A DNA stretch of 64,000 bases from Corticium candelabrum (taxonomy: Eukaryota; Porifera; Homoscleromorpha; Homosclerophorida; Plakinidae): contig NC_085091.1 of assembly GCF_963422355.1 (NCBI RefSeq), positions 7,807,342-7,871,341 on the forward strand, read 5' to 3'. The position numbers and the translations under genes are program-made. Position 1 is the stretch's first letter; each line of letters begins with the position of its first letter. Shown piece by piece: positions 34,901 through 49,055 of this stretch. A model generated the notes under the pieces. The model worked only from the letters and a program-made list of their open reading frames with translations, had not been told where the DNA came from and searched no databases.

Positions 34901-37900
34901 CTCCAACTTCTCGAATGTCTACCGTAGATCGCAGTTTGCAAAGCGTGCTGTTTTGTTCAGTAGCTGAAACACTTACGCACAACTTACTCATACTTATCAA
35001 GCCGGCAACGCTTTCTAACGTGACACTGAAGAGGGTTTTCTCGCCATCATGTGTAACATCATGTGCCATCGACAGCAGTCGGTGGAGCGCGGTGGACGCC
35101 GAAACAGATCCAGACGCCAATACCACTTGCCTCTTTATCCTTTCAGTTGTGTTCATGTGCGACAGACCACTTATGAACAGCTGTTTTTACCACACACCAA
35201 AGGGGCCCTGTCGTAAAAACTGGACTCAACTGTAACTTCGCGTTGCAGTTCTTGTCACTTTCATCAGCGCATGGAGCTATTGGTTTTTGTCGTAAATGTG
35301 CGTTAGCACGCGCCTCTGAAATGTTGCGTTAACGCAAATCTCCGAAATGTCTCTTTAAATTACAGTATTAATGTATAATCCATACTCTACTATCAGTCTG
35401 CCTCAGTGTGATTTGTAGAAGCCGAGTTTCAGTCAGTACACCGAAAGCAAACGTTTTACAAAAGGTATGATCCTAAACCACTCCCCAAGCCAGCATAAAT
35501 TTTTATTTCAAAAATTTGCACAGACAACACCAACATGTCATGCCCATGTGCCAGACTCATGTGCCATGCCCATACCGCTACGCCTTCCAAAAATCCTGGC
35601 TAGAACCCTGAATTCAGTGTAAAGCATATTGAATGTGTATAGTAATAGACAAGTGTACTTGACAAGCATTCAATGAGTATGCCATATGAGAAGTTTTCTT
35701 TACACCATGCTGATGTCTGGTGACTTAGTAACTTGATCTAATCGTTGATTCTTTGCTCTACATATACTTAACATTTGGACATCTGTAGTTAGCTGTGCCA
35801 GCATAACCCTAGCTGCAAAGAAGAGACATTAGAAGAAGTTGCATTGAGAATAATAAGGCAGTGGTAGGTGGGTTTGAATTTACACTCATGCCACTTGTTT
35901 TGACTGATAAGTTTGGCAAATTTAGCTTGTGAATGGACTTTAGTGTAATGGTGTTGTGCTTCGAATATACTGTACCCTTTCATTAACATGATAATAATAC
36001 ATTGGAGGTGCTTGCAAAATTTAATATCAACATTGGTGTCGATGTGTGTAAATACCTGTTGTGTTCTATTGTTGACTGAGTGCTAACTGCTGTGTGTAGT
36101 TTGCTCGTCAGATGGTGTTAAACGATTACATTGCCTTTGTCAACAACTTTGAATCAGCAATGGAGACACTCAACCAAGCAAAACACGACAACAGTTCGTT
36201 TCAGAAATTTTTGAAGGTTGATTTGAGCGTTGAATTGTCGGAATGATGGCAAACACATAGTTGGAATTAAATTAAGGAATGTATTTTGATAGGATTGTCA
36301 GTCAAGATTTCCAGACAAGTTGGACATCAAGAGTCTCATATTGAAGCCGATTCAACGCTTTCCACAATTTATTTGTTGTTTGCAGGTTAGTTGCTGTGTG
36401 CAGTTTACCGCTTGTTACTGTTGGGTGGTTGGTCACTTGTGGTTGTACCCCTACTTTGGAATGATTGCTTAGCGAATGTGTTGACTTTCTTTTAAAGACG
36501 TCATGTAGTTTTCCACATTTGTGCAAATGATGGTTTCTGCTTCCACTTCTACTGCACCTACTCTTGTATCACCTCACCCCTGTGACACGTCCTTAGCCTT
36601 TGAATTATGGGATGGCGTCTTGCTAGAGGATATGCCACCTTTATGTGCTAATTTGCAGAATAGTTTGACTAATTACTACAACTCAAGGTTGCTAGAACAA
36701 CCTTTGCTATTACCTGTCTACTAATCCTCTGTCATCTCAGATTTACTAAAGCCCTTCAAATTCTCCTTCAGAGTCAGTGTCAGTAAACAACAAGTTTGCA
36801 GCTTTGTGTTTCAGTTTACTTTTTCTCAATCGAAAATGATGAAGGAGCTCCTCATTTTGTGAGCTGTCCACCACATTTGAAATACACAACAGAGAACAAC
36901 TTCATGATTGTTTCATCTCTGATGGCTGTCCTTCGTATATCCAATTCAGCACGATTTGTTGCAACAGGGTGGTATGGGGCTAGCATGTTTGCCAGAATGT
37001 GCACAATGTTAAAGACAAATTGTTACCATAAATGACACGTTTGACCTCTTACTCAGGGACCAATATGTCCCACTGCTGTTCTTGACACTACTAAGCCATG
37101 TTGAGAATGCCATGCACTGGGTGCCAATTAACATCAATTAACACCAATTAAGTGGAGCTGGGGTGCGATAATGTTAGACACTGGGCCAAAGTTGGGGATG
37201 GGGGCTTGATAATGGGGCGATACAAGAGTAGGGACGGGTATATATGTATAACAGTTTACCTTCATTTATCAATAGTCTTGCTAATTTTACCAGCAAACAT
37301 TAGGACTCAACACACATTAATAAGTAGATGAATGGCATTACTATCAATCATCAAATTGTTATTATTTATTAATTTGGGGCGAGACCCTTTCTATGGGTAC
37401 TGTACTGTGTTGAGATGTGTGTGATGGTATGTACGTATGGTCTTGCAACCGACCAGCCAGAAATAACGTTGATTTTGAGCCAATCACAGACATGATGGTG
37501 TGTGATGTCACAATGCAGGTGTAGGTGTAATAGCTGTACATCTCTCCAGGTTGCTGCGTGCCAGTTCCAGGGGACTAATAATGTGCAAACACACTCGAGC
37601 TTCTAGAGATGGCTTGATGACTGCGGCCAAAAATGCAACTAAATGTGAGAACACGCTTGTACAAAGAAATTTACGTTAGCGCTCTAGCCATGTTCTCTGC
37701 GATGTCCGAACGCACGCGTCCTGCATGTGAATGAAATACTTGATCGTAGCAGTTTGATTTGAAGCGGACAAATTTACAGATAAATTTCTTTGCTAAACTA
37801 TTGGTAGGAGCGTAGATACACACAACAACGTGGTTTGCATTCTGCTTTGCGCGGAGGTACATGTTCAAATCGGTTCGTGTCTACTACATACATTGTTCTT

Positions 37901-40900
37901 AGCTGACACATCAAGAGAGGAAGATGTTCACAACTGATTGCTGCACGCCACAGTACTACTACGAGAATGCAAACAGGCTGGAACCATAAAACTACTAAGA
38001 AATTTATGTTAGCACATAAACGTGCATGTTCTCTGCGATGACAAATCACTGCATCTCGGATCTGTCTGTTCTCACTGAAGCTCGCCCCAACAATCCTTTG
38101 CATTCTTAACTAGTAAATAAAGTTGCTGGTTGGCTGTGGATCGAGTTGCATTGAATATATTATTGCTAGGGAATGATTTACATGCTAATGATTATTATCT
38201 CCTTAGGATATGGTGAAGCACACACCAAGTGGGCATCCTGATAGATTTCCTCTACAAATGGCACTGACTCAACTGGAGTTTGTTGCAAGCACACTGAACG
38301 AGCAGAAACGTGCCATCGAGTCATACCTTTGTGTTCGAGATATTGAGAAGAGAATGGTTGACCTTGAAGAGGTCAGTCTTATAGAGCCGTTTGTGGAGAT
38401 GTGGCATAATCATGTGGTTGTCTTTTTTGTTAGTCTATTCAGGCTCCAGGAAGAGGCTTTGTGCAGCAAGATTTTGTCCAGCAACAGGTAATGGTTTCTA
38501 TTTCTATTCAAGGTATTATTAAAGGCTTGAGGCAATGTGTACAGCCACTGTATTGTTTTATTGCTCTGTAATACAGTTGGTACAGCACATGAACTACATA
38601 TAGGGACACAGCAGTGACGGTCTAGTCCATGTAATGGTTAGACTCTGGAGTGAGTCATGAGCAGAAGTCATTGCAGGCGTGCTCAAACAGTATGAAGAGC
38701 TGCTACATATAGTATTATTGGTAGGGTTAGGGTTAGTGTTTAAGTGTGTTGTTGTGCTTTTAATTCTTTCACACAAATATAATCCTAATCCTAATTCTAA
38801 CCCTAACCCTCAAATTACCCGGAAAAACTAGACATCCTTGGTTTGTCCGTATCCATCCACACTTTGCACATGGCATGTCTACTACTTAAGTTACACAAAG
38901 TCTCAAGCTTCACTCATTGTGCAGTGAAATGTCTGATATGCATACGTCTTGTTCTTTGCTTTCATTTTCTAGAAGAGGTTAGACAATGTAATAAGATGCA
39001 ACGGTATGTGATTTCTAACCATATCAAAATTTACTCCAGTCAAGATGTTGTAGACGTGCGAAGTCTGGGCATTTTAGTTTGCAATTAAAATTGCATTCGA
39101 TTGGCATTGTCATTATGTCAATCCGTCTTCGTTCGGCCGTAAATTGTTATGAAAATAGCTGACATGCATATACATATACACATATAAATAAATAAATAAA
39201 TAAATAAACATTGTGACCTTTGATTGACATGACAAGAGAGAGACTCACTTCACTTGCCAATTATCGATCATGTTCATGGTTGTCTACTTTGTGTGTATTT
39301 TAGGTTATAAAGAAGGGTCAGTTGGCAAACAGAACATGCTGTTTGTTTTTGCTTTCGGATGTTCTCATCTGTGCATCTCTTGTGAAGAGTGAGTCACACA
39401 AACCTGCAAGGTTGGGTGTTGCTAGTATATCGTGTGCTTGTGGATGGCTTTGTAACATTTTTTGTTAGCTCGTTTGCTTGTAAGGGAAAGTACAAGTTCA
39501 AATGGATGGTGCCTCTAAGCAACGTTCACGTGGTGGATGTAGATTATGCTGTACTTAAGAAGAAGGAGATGATGAAACGTCGGTCACGCTATCATCCTGA
39601 TGAAGGTAAGTTTGTCTACAGAAACCTTACCAAGAATAGAAAGTGGAGATGCATTGCAAGTTACATAATTTTTTTAGGAATACATGGGGTCATCATTTAT
39701 GTGTTTTGTTGTGCTTTTAATTCGTTCACACAAATTTTTTGACTTGACACTTTCTATACGTTTGTTTGAAATGGTAGCGTTGGCTTTGACAGTGTGTAGA
39801 AACCAGTTAGTACAGTACAGTCTTGAATTACTTCATGTATCTGATACTGTTTATTGTTTGCTACCAATGCCATTATTGGTGGATGAACTGCAGTGGTGTC
39901 ACAAAAATATACAATGTCTGATGATTTGACACAAGTAGCTGTATTTGTTTAGGCGTCGACTGTCCTAACTGAAGTGCTTTTGTGGGCAAATTATTTTAGG
40001 GTCTCTAACTGAGGCACCGTAGTTATTTTATGGAGCACCTAAATTAGAGCTTTACTGTAGATTTACTACTTGATTTCCAGCATATGACACAACTGAAAAG
40101 TAGCTTAATGTTTTTTGTTGATTTCTCTACTGTGCAGTGGCTTATGACAACTATGTACTTGTACAATGTACTAAGTCTTGGCATTATATGTAATGAGAAT
40201 GTAGTTTGTTGTATTGTGTTCAACACATTAGCCTATCGTCAACGTACAGTCGTACTGCCTGGTTTATCAATGATGGCATTGAAGCAGTAACAATGCTAGT
40301 AGAGTCATTGATCCTAATTTTATTTGTAGGTGGGCTAGATGCTGCTTATGACGAGTTGCGGCAAAAGCAGACCAATCTCTTGCATGATTTTGACATTGTG
40401 AGTCAGATTGCCAGTCTTGTGTCTTGTCTGAAACTGAAGTACAAGGTTGTAAACTGCGTGACAAGTAAAGACAAATGTTGTTACTTATACTCTGAATTGA
40501 TCGTAATTAACAGATATTGGATGACAAGAAGGTCAAGCAGTGGTGTAAGCAGCTGCAGATCAACATGGTAGACGTTGACAAGAAAGTAATTGCTCAACAA
40601 GGATCACGGTTGGATCTTCTCGTGCCAACACCAAGGTACCGTACACACCAAGTAAATGTAAATGTAAATTTACAATTTTTTGTGAGTGATATTGTAAGGA
40701 TTTTAATCAACTTCCGCTTTGCCGTGTTCTCCTACTAGTTGTTTACGACTCTTCTAGTTGATCTGAAGTTTCCTATCTCCGATTCGAGATATCTAAGGTT
40801 AATTATTAATGCCGTTGACTTGTAAAGTTTGTGCCGGGAACGGAGAAAGAAGTCTGTTTAGATTTCCATTAGATCGAGCGCAGTTGAGAGTGGATTCTGC

Positions 40901-43900
40901 ATTTGAGGCTAATAGGAAGGCAGTCGGACCACATTCTAGAGTAAGCGTAATATCGGTTGGATTGCTTTGAGAGAGATTTTATAGCAGAGCTAGTGAGCAG
41001 GTTAGGGTTAGGGTTATGACAGATGTAAGAGCGTTGTAGTTTCGTACCTGTTCCAGTCGTTTTACAGCACTACACATCAAAGCGGAAGTTGATGCGATGT
41101 ATCCTCGAGGTTCCAGACCTACGAGCAAGAGAAGTCATAGCGAATGCCTCCAGCATTTTCCTCTTATCGCTATGAAGCTGCACCTACTTCACAGTGAAGG
41201 TGAATGTTCAAGTGTTGTCTCCAATCAAGCGATTTGATGTAGAGAGTCGCATTGTGCTAATCTATATTTTTCCAATACAAAACGATCCAGGTCGACCTCC
41301 AGTGACATCATGCCTCGCGCACCTTCTTCGTCTGGGAGCATTTGAAACGCGATTGCTCCTTTACGGAGTCGCTTTGGCTAGCAACTAGGGTACCGTTGAA
41401 CTTTTGAAAGCAAGGCTATTTTCAAGAGCAACTTGTTTTGCGTGTGAGTTCCCCCTTAAGGTATCATATGTACTAAGAGGTAGTCTATAATTATCTCTGT
41501 TTATGAGTGTACAAAGAGTATGCTTTCCTCCAACTCTCTCCTTCCCTCCTGAAAACGTAAGGAGAAATGTAGCTCAATATAGTTTGGTAATAAAGTACGT
41601 ATGATTGTCTCTTGCTTTCAAGTATTGCATTAGTTCTTTGCACAACACTAGCTAGTGCTCATCGTTTGCTATTCAGGCTGACTGCACATTGAGATCTGTG
41701 ATGGAGGAAGCTCAACATTGGTGCGATTTGCTGAGAATTTGGATCTCACTGCATGTTGCTGCTTGCAATTGGACAAATTAACTTTGTTTACGAAAAAATA
41801 GGAGCTTGTCTTGCCAGCACATATACTGCTGTTTCTGCTTCTGCAAGCTTGGTCTGTAGTTGCTCAAGTTCTAGAGTCCTCTAGCAATGTTTGTGACACG
41901 CACTTCCTGCAAATTGGGTACTATTGTACTCTGTACTCCACTGTTCACAAACATGAAAACGTTTGTGAATTCCTGCTGTGGGTTGCTGGGAACCAGATGG
42001 ACAGTGGGTCTTAGCTGCATAGACAAGATCGTTTTGTGTATAGATATCTGTGTACAGCATTGCGCATGTGCGTGAATGTACATTTTCTAAAGCATACACC
42101 ACCGTCAACCCCCTCCCTCTCAGCGTACAGTTTGTACGTTTGCAAAAATGGAGACAATTATGGACGGCTCCTGAGAAATACACGTAAACTTTACAGTTTC
42201 ACATTTTCTATTAAAGTCACACTCCGGAGATATTTGCTAGGCTGCTGGCTCTGCCTTCACTCGCTAATGGAAAATCCATACTAACCAAGTTGGGTATCTG
42301 GGCAAACCCGACACATGTACGCTGAGAACGTTTTATAACTTAAAAACTGACGGGACCGTTTCAAGAACTTTGTCCGCCAAGTGAAGCGTTTTTTGCACGC
42401 CGTCGGATCACACGAGTCTTACTGATGCAATCACCTTCCCGGAAATGGTCTCTCTGTTGTTTCTGTCGCTCCAAGAATGGTGGAAACCATCGTGCTATTT
42501 TCAGACTGTCTACAGACTGACCTTCTTTTCATCTGATTTATTCCCGTCTGGCAACATTAGAGAGAATCGATTTTGTGAGATTCTTTGTCATTGAAGGCAA
42601 TGGACACTGTCGTCGATCGAGTTCTAATAGTTTACAAGGCACTCATCCCTACACAGGAACACTTTTGCAAACTTCCTCGATCACTGGATCTCGCTATTTC
42701 AGTTGCACACTAAGCTGCACACTATACGCTGCACAGTGTCTGGAGTGTACCTTCAACTTTGTAAGCATTGAACTTCAGTAGTAGTTTTGTAGTATATTGT
42801 TGTGGTATACCATTGTAATATTATGCGTGTAGTAGTCTAATGTTACTTCTCTAGGAACGATGAGAGTGTGTGCACATTTCTAATGCAATCACCCGAAGCA
42901 AAGGCGAAGCTGATTACTGCCATTCACATAGCGCTTATCAAGAAGAGTATTGTTAAGCAATTCTTTGTTTGTTTCTCTGTTGATTGACGTGTTTTTCTAG
43001 CAAAGCAAAACAATCCTGGTTGGTTGAGAGTTGATGCTAATGACGACGAAGATACAGACGAGGCATCGGTTGCCGAGACCAGATCACTGCCACTTTTCTT
43101 GACAAACCTGCATGCTTGTCCGACCGCCATGAACATCAAAATGTGTTGTGCTGCTATCAGTCGTGTGCTTGCTCCACCTCTGCTTGGCTATTCAACTGGT
43201 CCTTGTATATGGGTTTGCAGTTATGACGAGAAAGAGGACAGCGGCCTTGTCAGCATTTTTATTGATAGCAAGCCATACCCACGTGTGTTGGAGAGCTTCT
43301 CCGCTTGTATGTCCGAACCTCTTTGCATCGCTCCAGTTCTACTGCAAGACACGACGGGCGGACGTTACAATTTTACTCCTACAATGTGGATCGGGACAAG
43401 GAGCGAAGGGTATGCGACATTCTTGTACTCAGACCTACACGACGTCGTGCCAGCAACTCTCGTTGCTTTCTCTTTACTGCAAGAGTGCCTATCTGTCTAC
43501 TGTGTGTCTACAGTCTGTCTGCTGTCTGTCTACTGTCTATCTACTGTTTGTCTACTGTCTGTCTACTGTCATTCTATATGTCTACTGTCTGTTTACTGTC
43601 CGTCTACTGTCCGTCTACTGTCTGTCTCCTGTCTGTCTACTGTCTTGTCTGTTTGCTTGTCATCTCCTTTTTTTTTCTGCTCTCATTTCTGTAATTGCTT
43701 GCTTGGTACAAGATTTTTGTCGATATGTTGCTGTTTGTATTCCCAGTGTCGTGCTGTTTGATGCACAAATGAATCGAAGCGAACGAAAACCGTTGCTGCA
43801 ACTACCATTTCACGTATCCGTCAGAAGTATAGCGTAAGGACAACAAACGTCGTTGTTAGGATAGCATTTAATCAATGCAGTTGTGTTCAATTTTTTAGAT

Positions 43901-45301
43901 CTACTGGTGGTCGTGTGTACGTTGGTCTCGGCAGTGGAACACTGACGGTGTTTTCAGCTGAACGCAGTGAGATTGTGTGCTGTGCGGTATGTAGTATCAG
44001 GTGTTGATTAACTTTTCTTTCTTCAGTGTGTCAAATTGTGGAGCAAGTTCCAGATGAACGTTGTTCGGGTGTGTTACTCTATTGCTGGGTGTTTGAGCTA
44101 GGTTGCTTACTGTTTTTGGTTTTGTGTCTCTAAAGGTTCATTGGCTCGTCAGGCGGATATGAATTTGAGTTTACAAGCAGTCAATTGTATAGTAGTTGTT
44201 GGCGATGAAGTGTGGTGTGCATCGGGTTGCACTATTTACATCATAAGTGATGAAACGTTAACTATCAAGGTTAGTGCACTATAACTTATTTTGTATATAC
44301 TGTATACACAGGATTATATACTGCAGGGTTCTAGCCAGGTTTCCAGCAAAGCATGGTGGCAGGGCGGGGCTTCCTAAAAGGGGCGTAGTCTTTTGCAAGG
44401 GGTTTGGATTTGACATGGTTATGGTTTTGTTAAAAGCGTAGCCCTGGTGAGTTTTTTGTGACTTCCTCTGCTTATTAATCAACCTAGTCAGAATAACTTG
44501 GCAGTTTTAAGATGACCTTTGCGGAAAGAGAATTAGCTGTTTTATATCAATATTTTGTAAGGGACAAGTATGTTTGTATAGAAATACCACATTCTAATTC
44601 AATCATGATGCTTCCCATTTAGTCATCATGCTTTGTAATAAGATTTGTTAGAGAGCCCAACACGGACATAGTAAATAGCACACTGGCTGAGGCCATAATT
44701 AGCACTCTCTGTAAAAGGTCAAATTGAACAATGAGTAGTGCGAACTTGTGTGTTTCCTATCCTTGTAGTAGTGAACACAGCCACTAATTCCAACTGGAAT
44801 GTTTGTTCACATGGCGTGGCAGCCCGCCACCCCTTAGTATGCCTGGCTAGAACCCTGATCCTGTACATCTGATAGTATTATATGTATAGTGTACACTGTA
44901 TAGTCTTGTCCAGATCCTACGCCCTACACATGATTTAGATATTAAACAGACAATTCACTAGAGCCAAAGGCGGTGTGGTGCCGCGCTTTACTTTGCCTTG
45001 CAATGTTGAGAGTCGGCATGCAAGGTTTGCGTGTGCTTGCGTGTTTTGTTATACTACGAAGTTACATTTTCATGATGAAATGTTGGAGATCTCTTCTCGA
45101 GTCTTTTGGTAGCAGTTTCAATGAATTGTAATGTACTGATTCTTTGGCCGTAAACTTGAGTGAGGTTGTTAGGTAATAGAAGGAAGGCAAGCGAAGGTTT
45201 CCTTCATGGCAGACTGGATGACACGGTATTCTTGGTTGCTTGCGGTTCTTGATGAGAATGAACCGGAGAAATTTTGTGGTTTGATGGGCATGCAGGTACA
45301 T

Positions 45302-45369
<68 letters not shown>

Positions 45370-47846
45370 GCACGCAGCACTTGCTTGTAAAATAGCAAGA
45401 GTAGGGGCTGAGAATGACGGTGCAATTCAACAAGCGTTTGAAAGACGAGTGTGCCTTTAGCGAAAGGCTTTGACTGAGGTACTCAAAATAACATACACTT
45501 TAGCCAAGAAAGAAATCTAACTTCCATGTTTCTAGAGCCACGGCCTTTGAGGTTTGGTTGTGCCCCACTTTGAAAACATCCTAGTGACTTCACTGTTAAA
45601 GGGCCATTTCGGAGATTTGCGTTAATGCAACATTTCAGAGACGCGCGCTAACGTATATTGTGGTAAAAAGGCATTGGCTTCATGCGCTGATCATAACTGA
45701 TGGAAGTGACAAGAACTGCAACGAGAAGTTACAGTTGAGTCCAGTTTTTATGACAGGGCCCCCTTCGGTGTGTGGTAAAAACAGCTGTTCTTGCGTGGTC
45801 TGTCGCACTTGAACAGTACTTAAAGGATAAGGAGGCGAGCGGTATTGGCATCGGCATCGGTCGTTCGGATCTGTTTCGGCGTCCACTGCGCTTCCGTGGA
45901 ATCACGGACATGCTGTCGATGTCACGTGATGTTACACGTGATGGCGAGAAACCCTCTTCGTCACGGTATAGCAGCGTTGCTCGCCTGATAACTATGAGTA
46001 AGTTGTGCATAAGTGTTTTAGCTACTGAACAAAACAGCAAGCTTTGCAATTTGCGATCTAAGGTAGATATTCTAGAAGTTAGAAGTCCCGATCAAAAAAG
46101 TTACAAACGCTTCTGATAGAATTTATCATTTAATCAGTTAAAAGCGTACGTAAGCATATCTTGTTCTGCAAATGCGTCAAATGTCTTAATTTGATTGTTG
46201 GTTACCAACAATCAAAGGTGTATGCGGGCGCAATGTACTAGCGCATGTGGCCGAAATGTTTCTTTACACGATGTGTTGAGACTTATAATGTTGTTGAGTT
46301 ATATTGCTAAAGATGAATGGGTAAATTGCTGTTGTATGATACTAATTGTGTGTTCCTTATTCTTCAGTAATGTCTTAGCTGTTTTCTTCAAGTTTTCAAG
46401 GCTATTCATTTTTTTTAAAGTTTTAGGACTGTTTGGCTTTCAAGCTCTTGTTGTTTTTGATCGAAGGGATAAAGTAGACTAACTGTTGATAAGATAAGTT
46501 ACTCGTGGCAGTGAAGATTCTCGATCATAGTTGCTGCTTGTACTTGCAGTGTTGAGTTATTGATGTTATGTTTGTTGCAAGTATATGCATTACGATCAGG
46601 TAGGCCAACTGCCTTTGCTGAAATTAATAACCCGGGGTTGTAGATGTTGTATTCTCATTGCTATGACAGCACTGGTCATGTCAGCAATTGTTATATTACT
46701 GTACTTGCTTATTATTACCCCAGTGCTCAAGTAAGCTCCAGCCCCTACTTTGGCCAAGGCTCTAAGATTTTCACACCTCTTAGTCCTTAATTAAAGCCTG
46801 GCTCACAATATTGACGCCGACGTCGACGTCGACAATAGAAATGAATCCTATTCCAGCGTCGACGTCGGCGTCAACATCAAAGGATGCCGCCAACGTCGAG
46901 GCGGTTTCTTTGAAGTTTGACGCTCAACTCAGCGTCGGCGTCATATTGTGAACCAGGCTTTAGTTAGTGCTAATTGGTGCTTTCCACATTGCCTGTTTAC
47001 TAGATTTGTGTCTGTAGAGATGCTGAAATTCTTCAACTTATGCATGCCTATCGACCACGTGTTAAAGGTTTGATGACTCAGATACATATAGAAGATTAGG
47101 TTTCTATATTTTAGATATTGGAGGTGGTTTAGTATAGCAACATGCTGTTTAAGTTAAACAAATCAATCACTTCCGTCGATTAATAACTTTAGTGGTCACT
47201 TTTTGAGTAAGACCCCATCCCATACTTGACCTTTGACTCTGGCCAGCCATTGGGGTGGGGTAATCATCAAGGAGTACAGTATTCATGCACGTGAAGGATG
47301 AGATTTGTGTGCATTGTGTTGTACATTTGGTAAAGTTAACTACAAGTTCCATATGTGTTTTGGAAAACACTTTGAATTTTACGTCTGACTATCCAACCAA
47401 ACCGTTTTTATTAGTAAACTAGATACATGCCCTGTCCTTCATCCCGGATGTGCTGAATGAATTCTAGTCTTGCTCTCTGCACTTTTTTTGATAGAAGTCG
47501 ACACACTTTTCGTGTAGCGCTTGCTGCAGAAAACGTGTAGGTTGGATTCGGTGCAAATGCAATCAGAATTTGGAGAGAAACGAAAGCACTAGAAGAGTAG
47601 GTTCCATCAGCAAGAAATTTGATTGCTCGAAGCTTTGCAAAGGACGATGACACGTACAGTCTACACAGGACTGGGCGTGTGTTCAAATGAACTGGACTGT
47701 ATCGTTTGCGTCATCAAGAAATTTATGTGGTGGTTGACCCCTTGCAAATTTTTTTAGAATTTTTTACGCAAACCTTTTGCTTTGCGTGCCAAGTGTGAGT
47801 GCCAATTTCGGTTGCGAACGGACAAAAGACGTGGCTGCGTATCGCG

Positions 47847-47922
<76 letters not shown>

Positions 47923-49010
47923 TTGAGCTTTATAGATACTAGATACAAGGAGTAATTGTATTTTCTTGAGTTGCACATGTTGGTTGCATGTGTTTGGGCA
48001 CTGTTGACTTTTTAAGCTCTAGTTAATCATACCGATGAAGGGGCAAAGAAATATGCTGTAAATATGTTTGTTGTTTGTTCTTGTAGGACATCATTGAAGT
48101 GGACGCTGCAGAAATGGTAGTCATCCACACTATGGTTGGCGTTGGATCCGGTCTATGGTTGGCTCTTTCCAATTCGCCGACTGTTCGTCTGTATTATACC
48201 GAGACGCGGCAGTTTGTTCAAGAGGTTGCAGTGAATAGAACGATTCACAGCCTTGGTAGGGCTTGTGTTGATCAGTTGGTTGCAACTGTAGCAGCATGTT
48301 AGTAACATACAAACAGTACTGCAGGTGGCAAAGGATAAGGAGCTGCCGTTAGACTGTCACGATCCCCTCCCCTGCCAGATGGCTGATTTCCTGTGTACTA
48401 CGCAGGAAACCATGGGCTGGACAGTACTGCAGTGGTACACTGTACTATAAAGTCTGTCCAGCTAACAGTCTGCTATTAGTACTGCCAGTCATCTGATCTA
48501 TCTGTACTGCTTGGGTCAGGTTGAGGCAACCAGCAATCAGGGTCGGTTATAGATCAGATGACTGGCAGTACTAATAGCAGACTTAGCTGTACAGACATTA
48601 TAGAGACAGATAGCAACAGATAGCTGCACGTTTGTAGTTGTGGTCAATATAACTTGCAGAGATAATTATAATAGTTAGTACAGTAATGCAGGCTGGTCAC
48701 GTGACATACATCTGGCTTTGCCTCCTGCATACCACGTGACCAAATAATTAAATTTATTTATTGCCCACATTGTGGGATTCTGTTTTTGATTAAATTAGTA
48801 ATCTTCTGTGTTTGGAGGGAAGTATGCCTTGGAGGCACCAATAGTGAGAACGCACTTGTTTCTGGCACATGAGAAAATGTGGAGGGAAAACTGGGAATGG
48901 AGGCATAGAGTAGTGTTTGTGTGGTTTGTTTGTGTATGGAGGATTTTTGTGTATAAATTAATTAATTGTTAATTATTATTTATTATTTATTATCAATTAT
49001 TATTTATTAG

Positions 49011-49055
<45 letters not shown>

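Larger units (their letters stand above)
34390..35610. mobile_element. hAT-like non-autonomous element (CAGGGTTCTAGCCAGG ends)
   Basis: The perfect 16-bp inverted ends CAGGGTTCTAGCCAGG (34390-34405) and its complement (35595-35610) enclose 1.2 kb without a transposase. CAGGG...CCCTG ends are typical of hAT elements, but no clean 8-bp duplication is visible. A second, shorter member is at 44324-44857, also in an intron of this gene. Two other palindromic structures are nested inside (34554-34677; about 34722-35356). Confidence 0.7.

Noticed and set aside
43143..43221. Candidate short intron (GTGTTG...GTTTGCAG) inside exon 15
   Set aside because: The frame is open across it and contains the propeller-like [12 protein letters not shown]; the phase total works without splicing.
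43488..43761. Overlapping ORFs rich in [13 protein letters not shown] repeats
   Set aside because: Reading through a CTGTCTACTGT minisatellite; the true exon ends at the strong donor at 43410 and rejoins in phase at 43747.
47025..47070. Possible extra exon of the ARHGEF10-like gene (AG-bounded open piece)
   Set aside because: Exon 18 (ends phase 0) joins exon 19 (starts phase 0) directly with good family similarity; the piece would break this.
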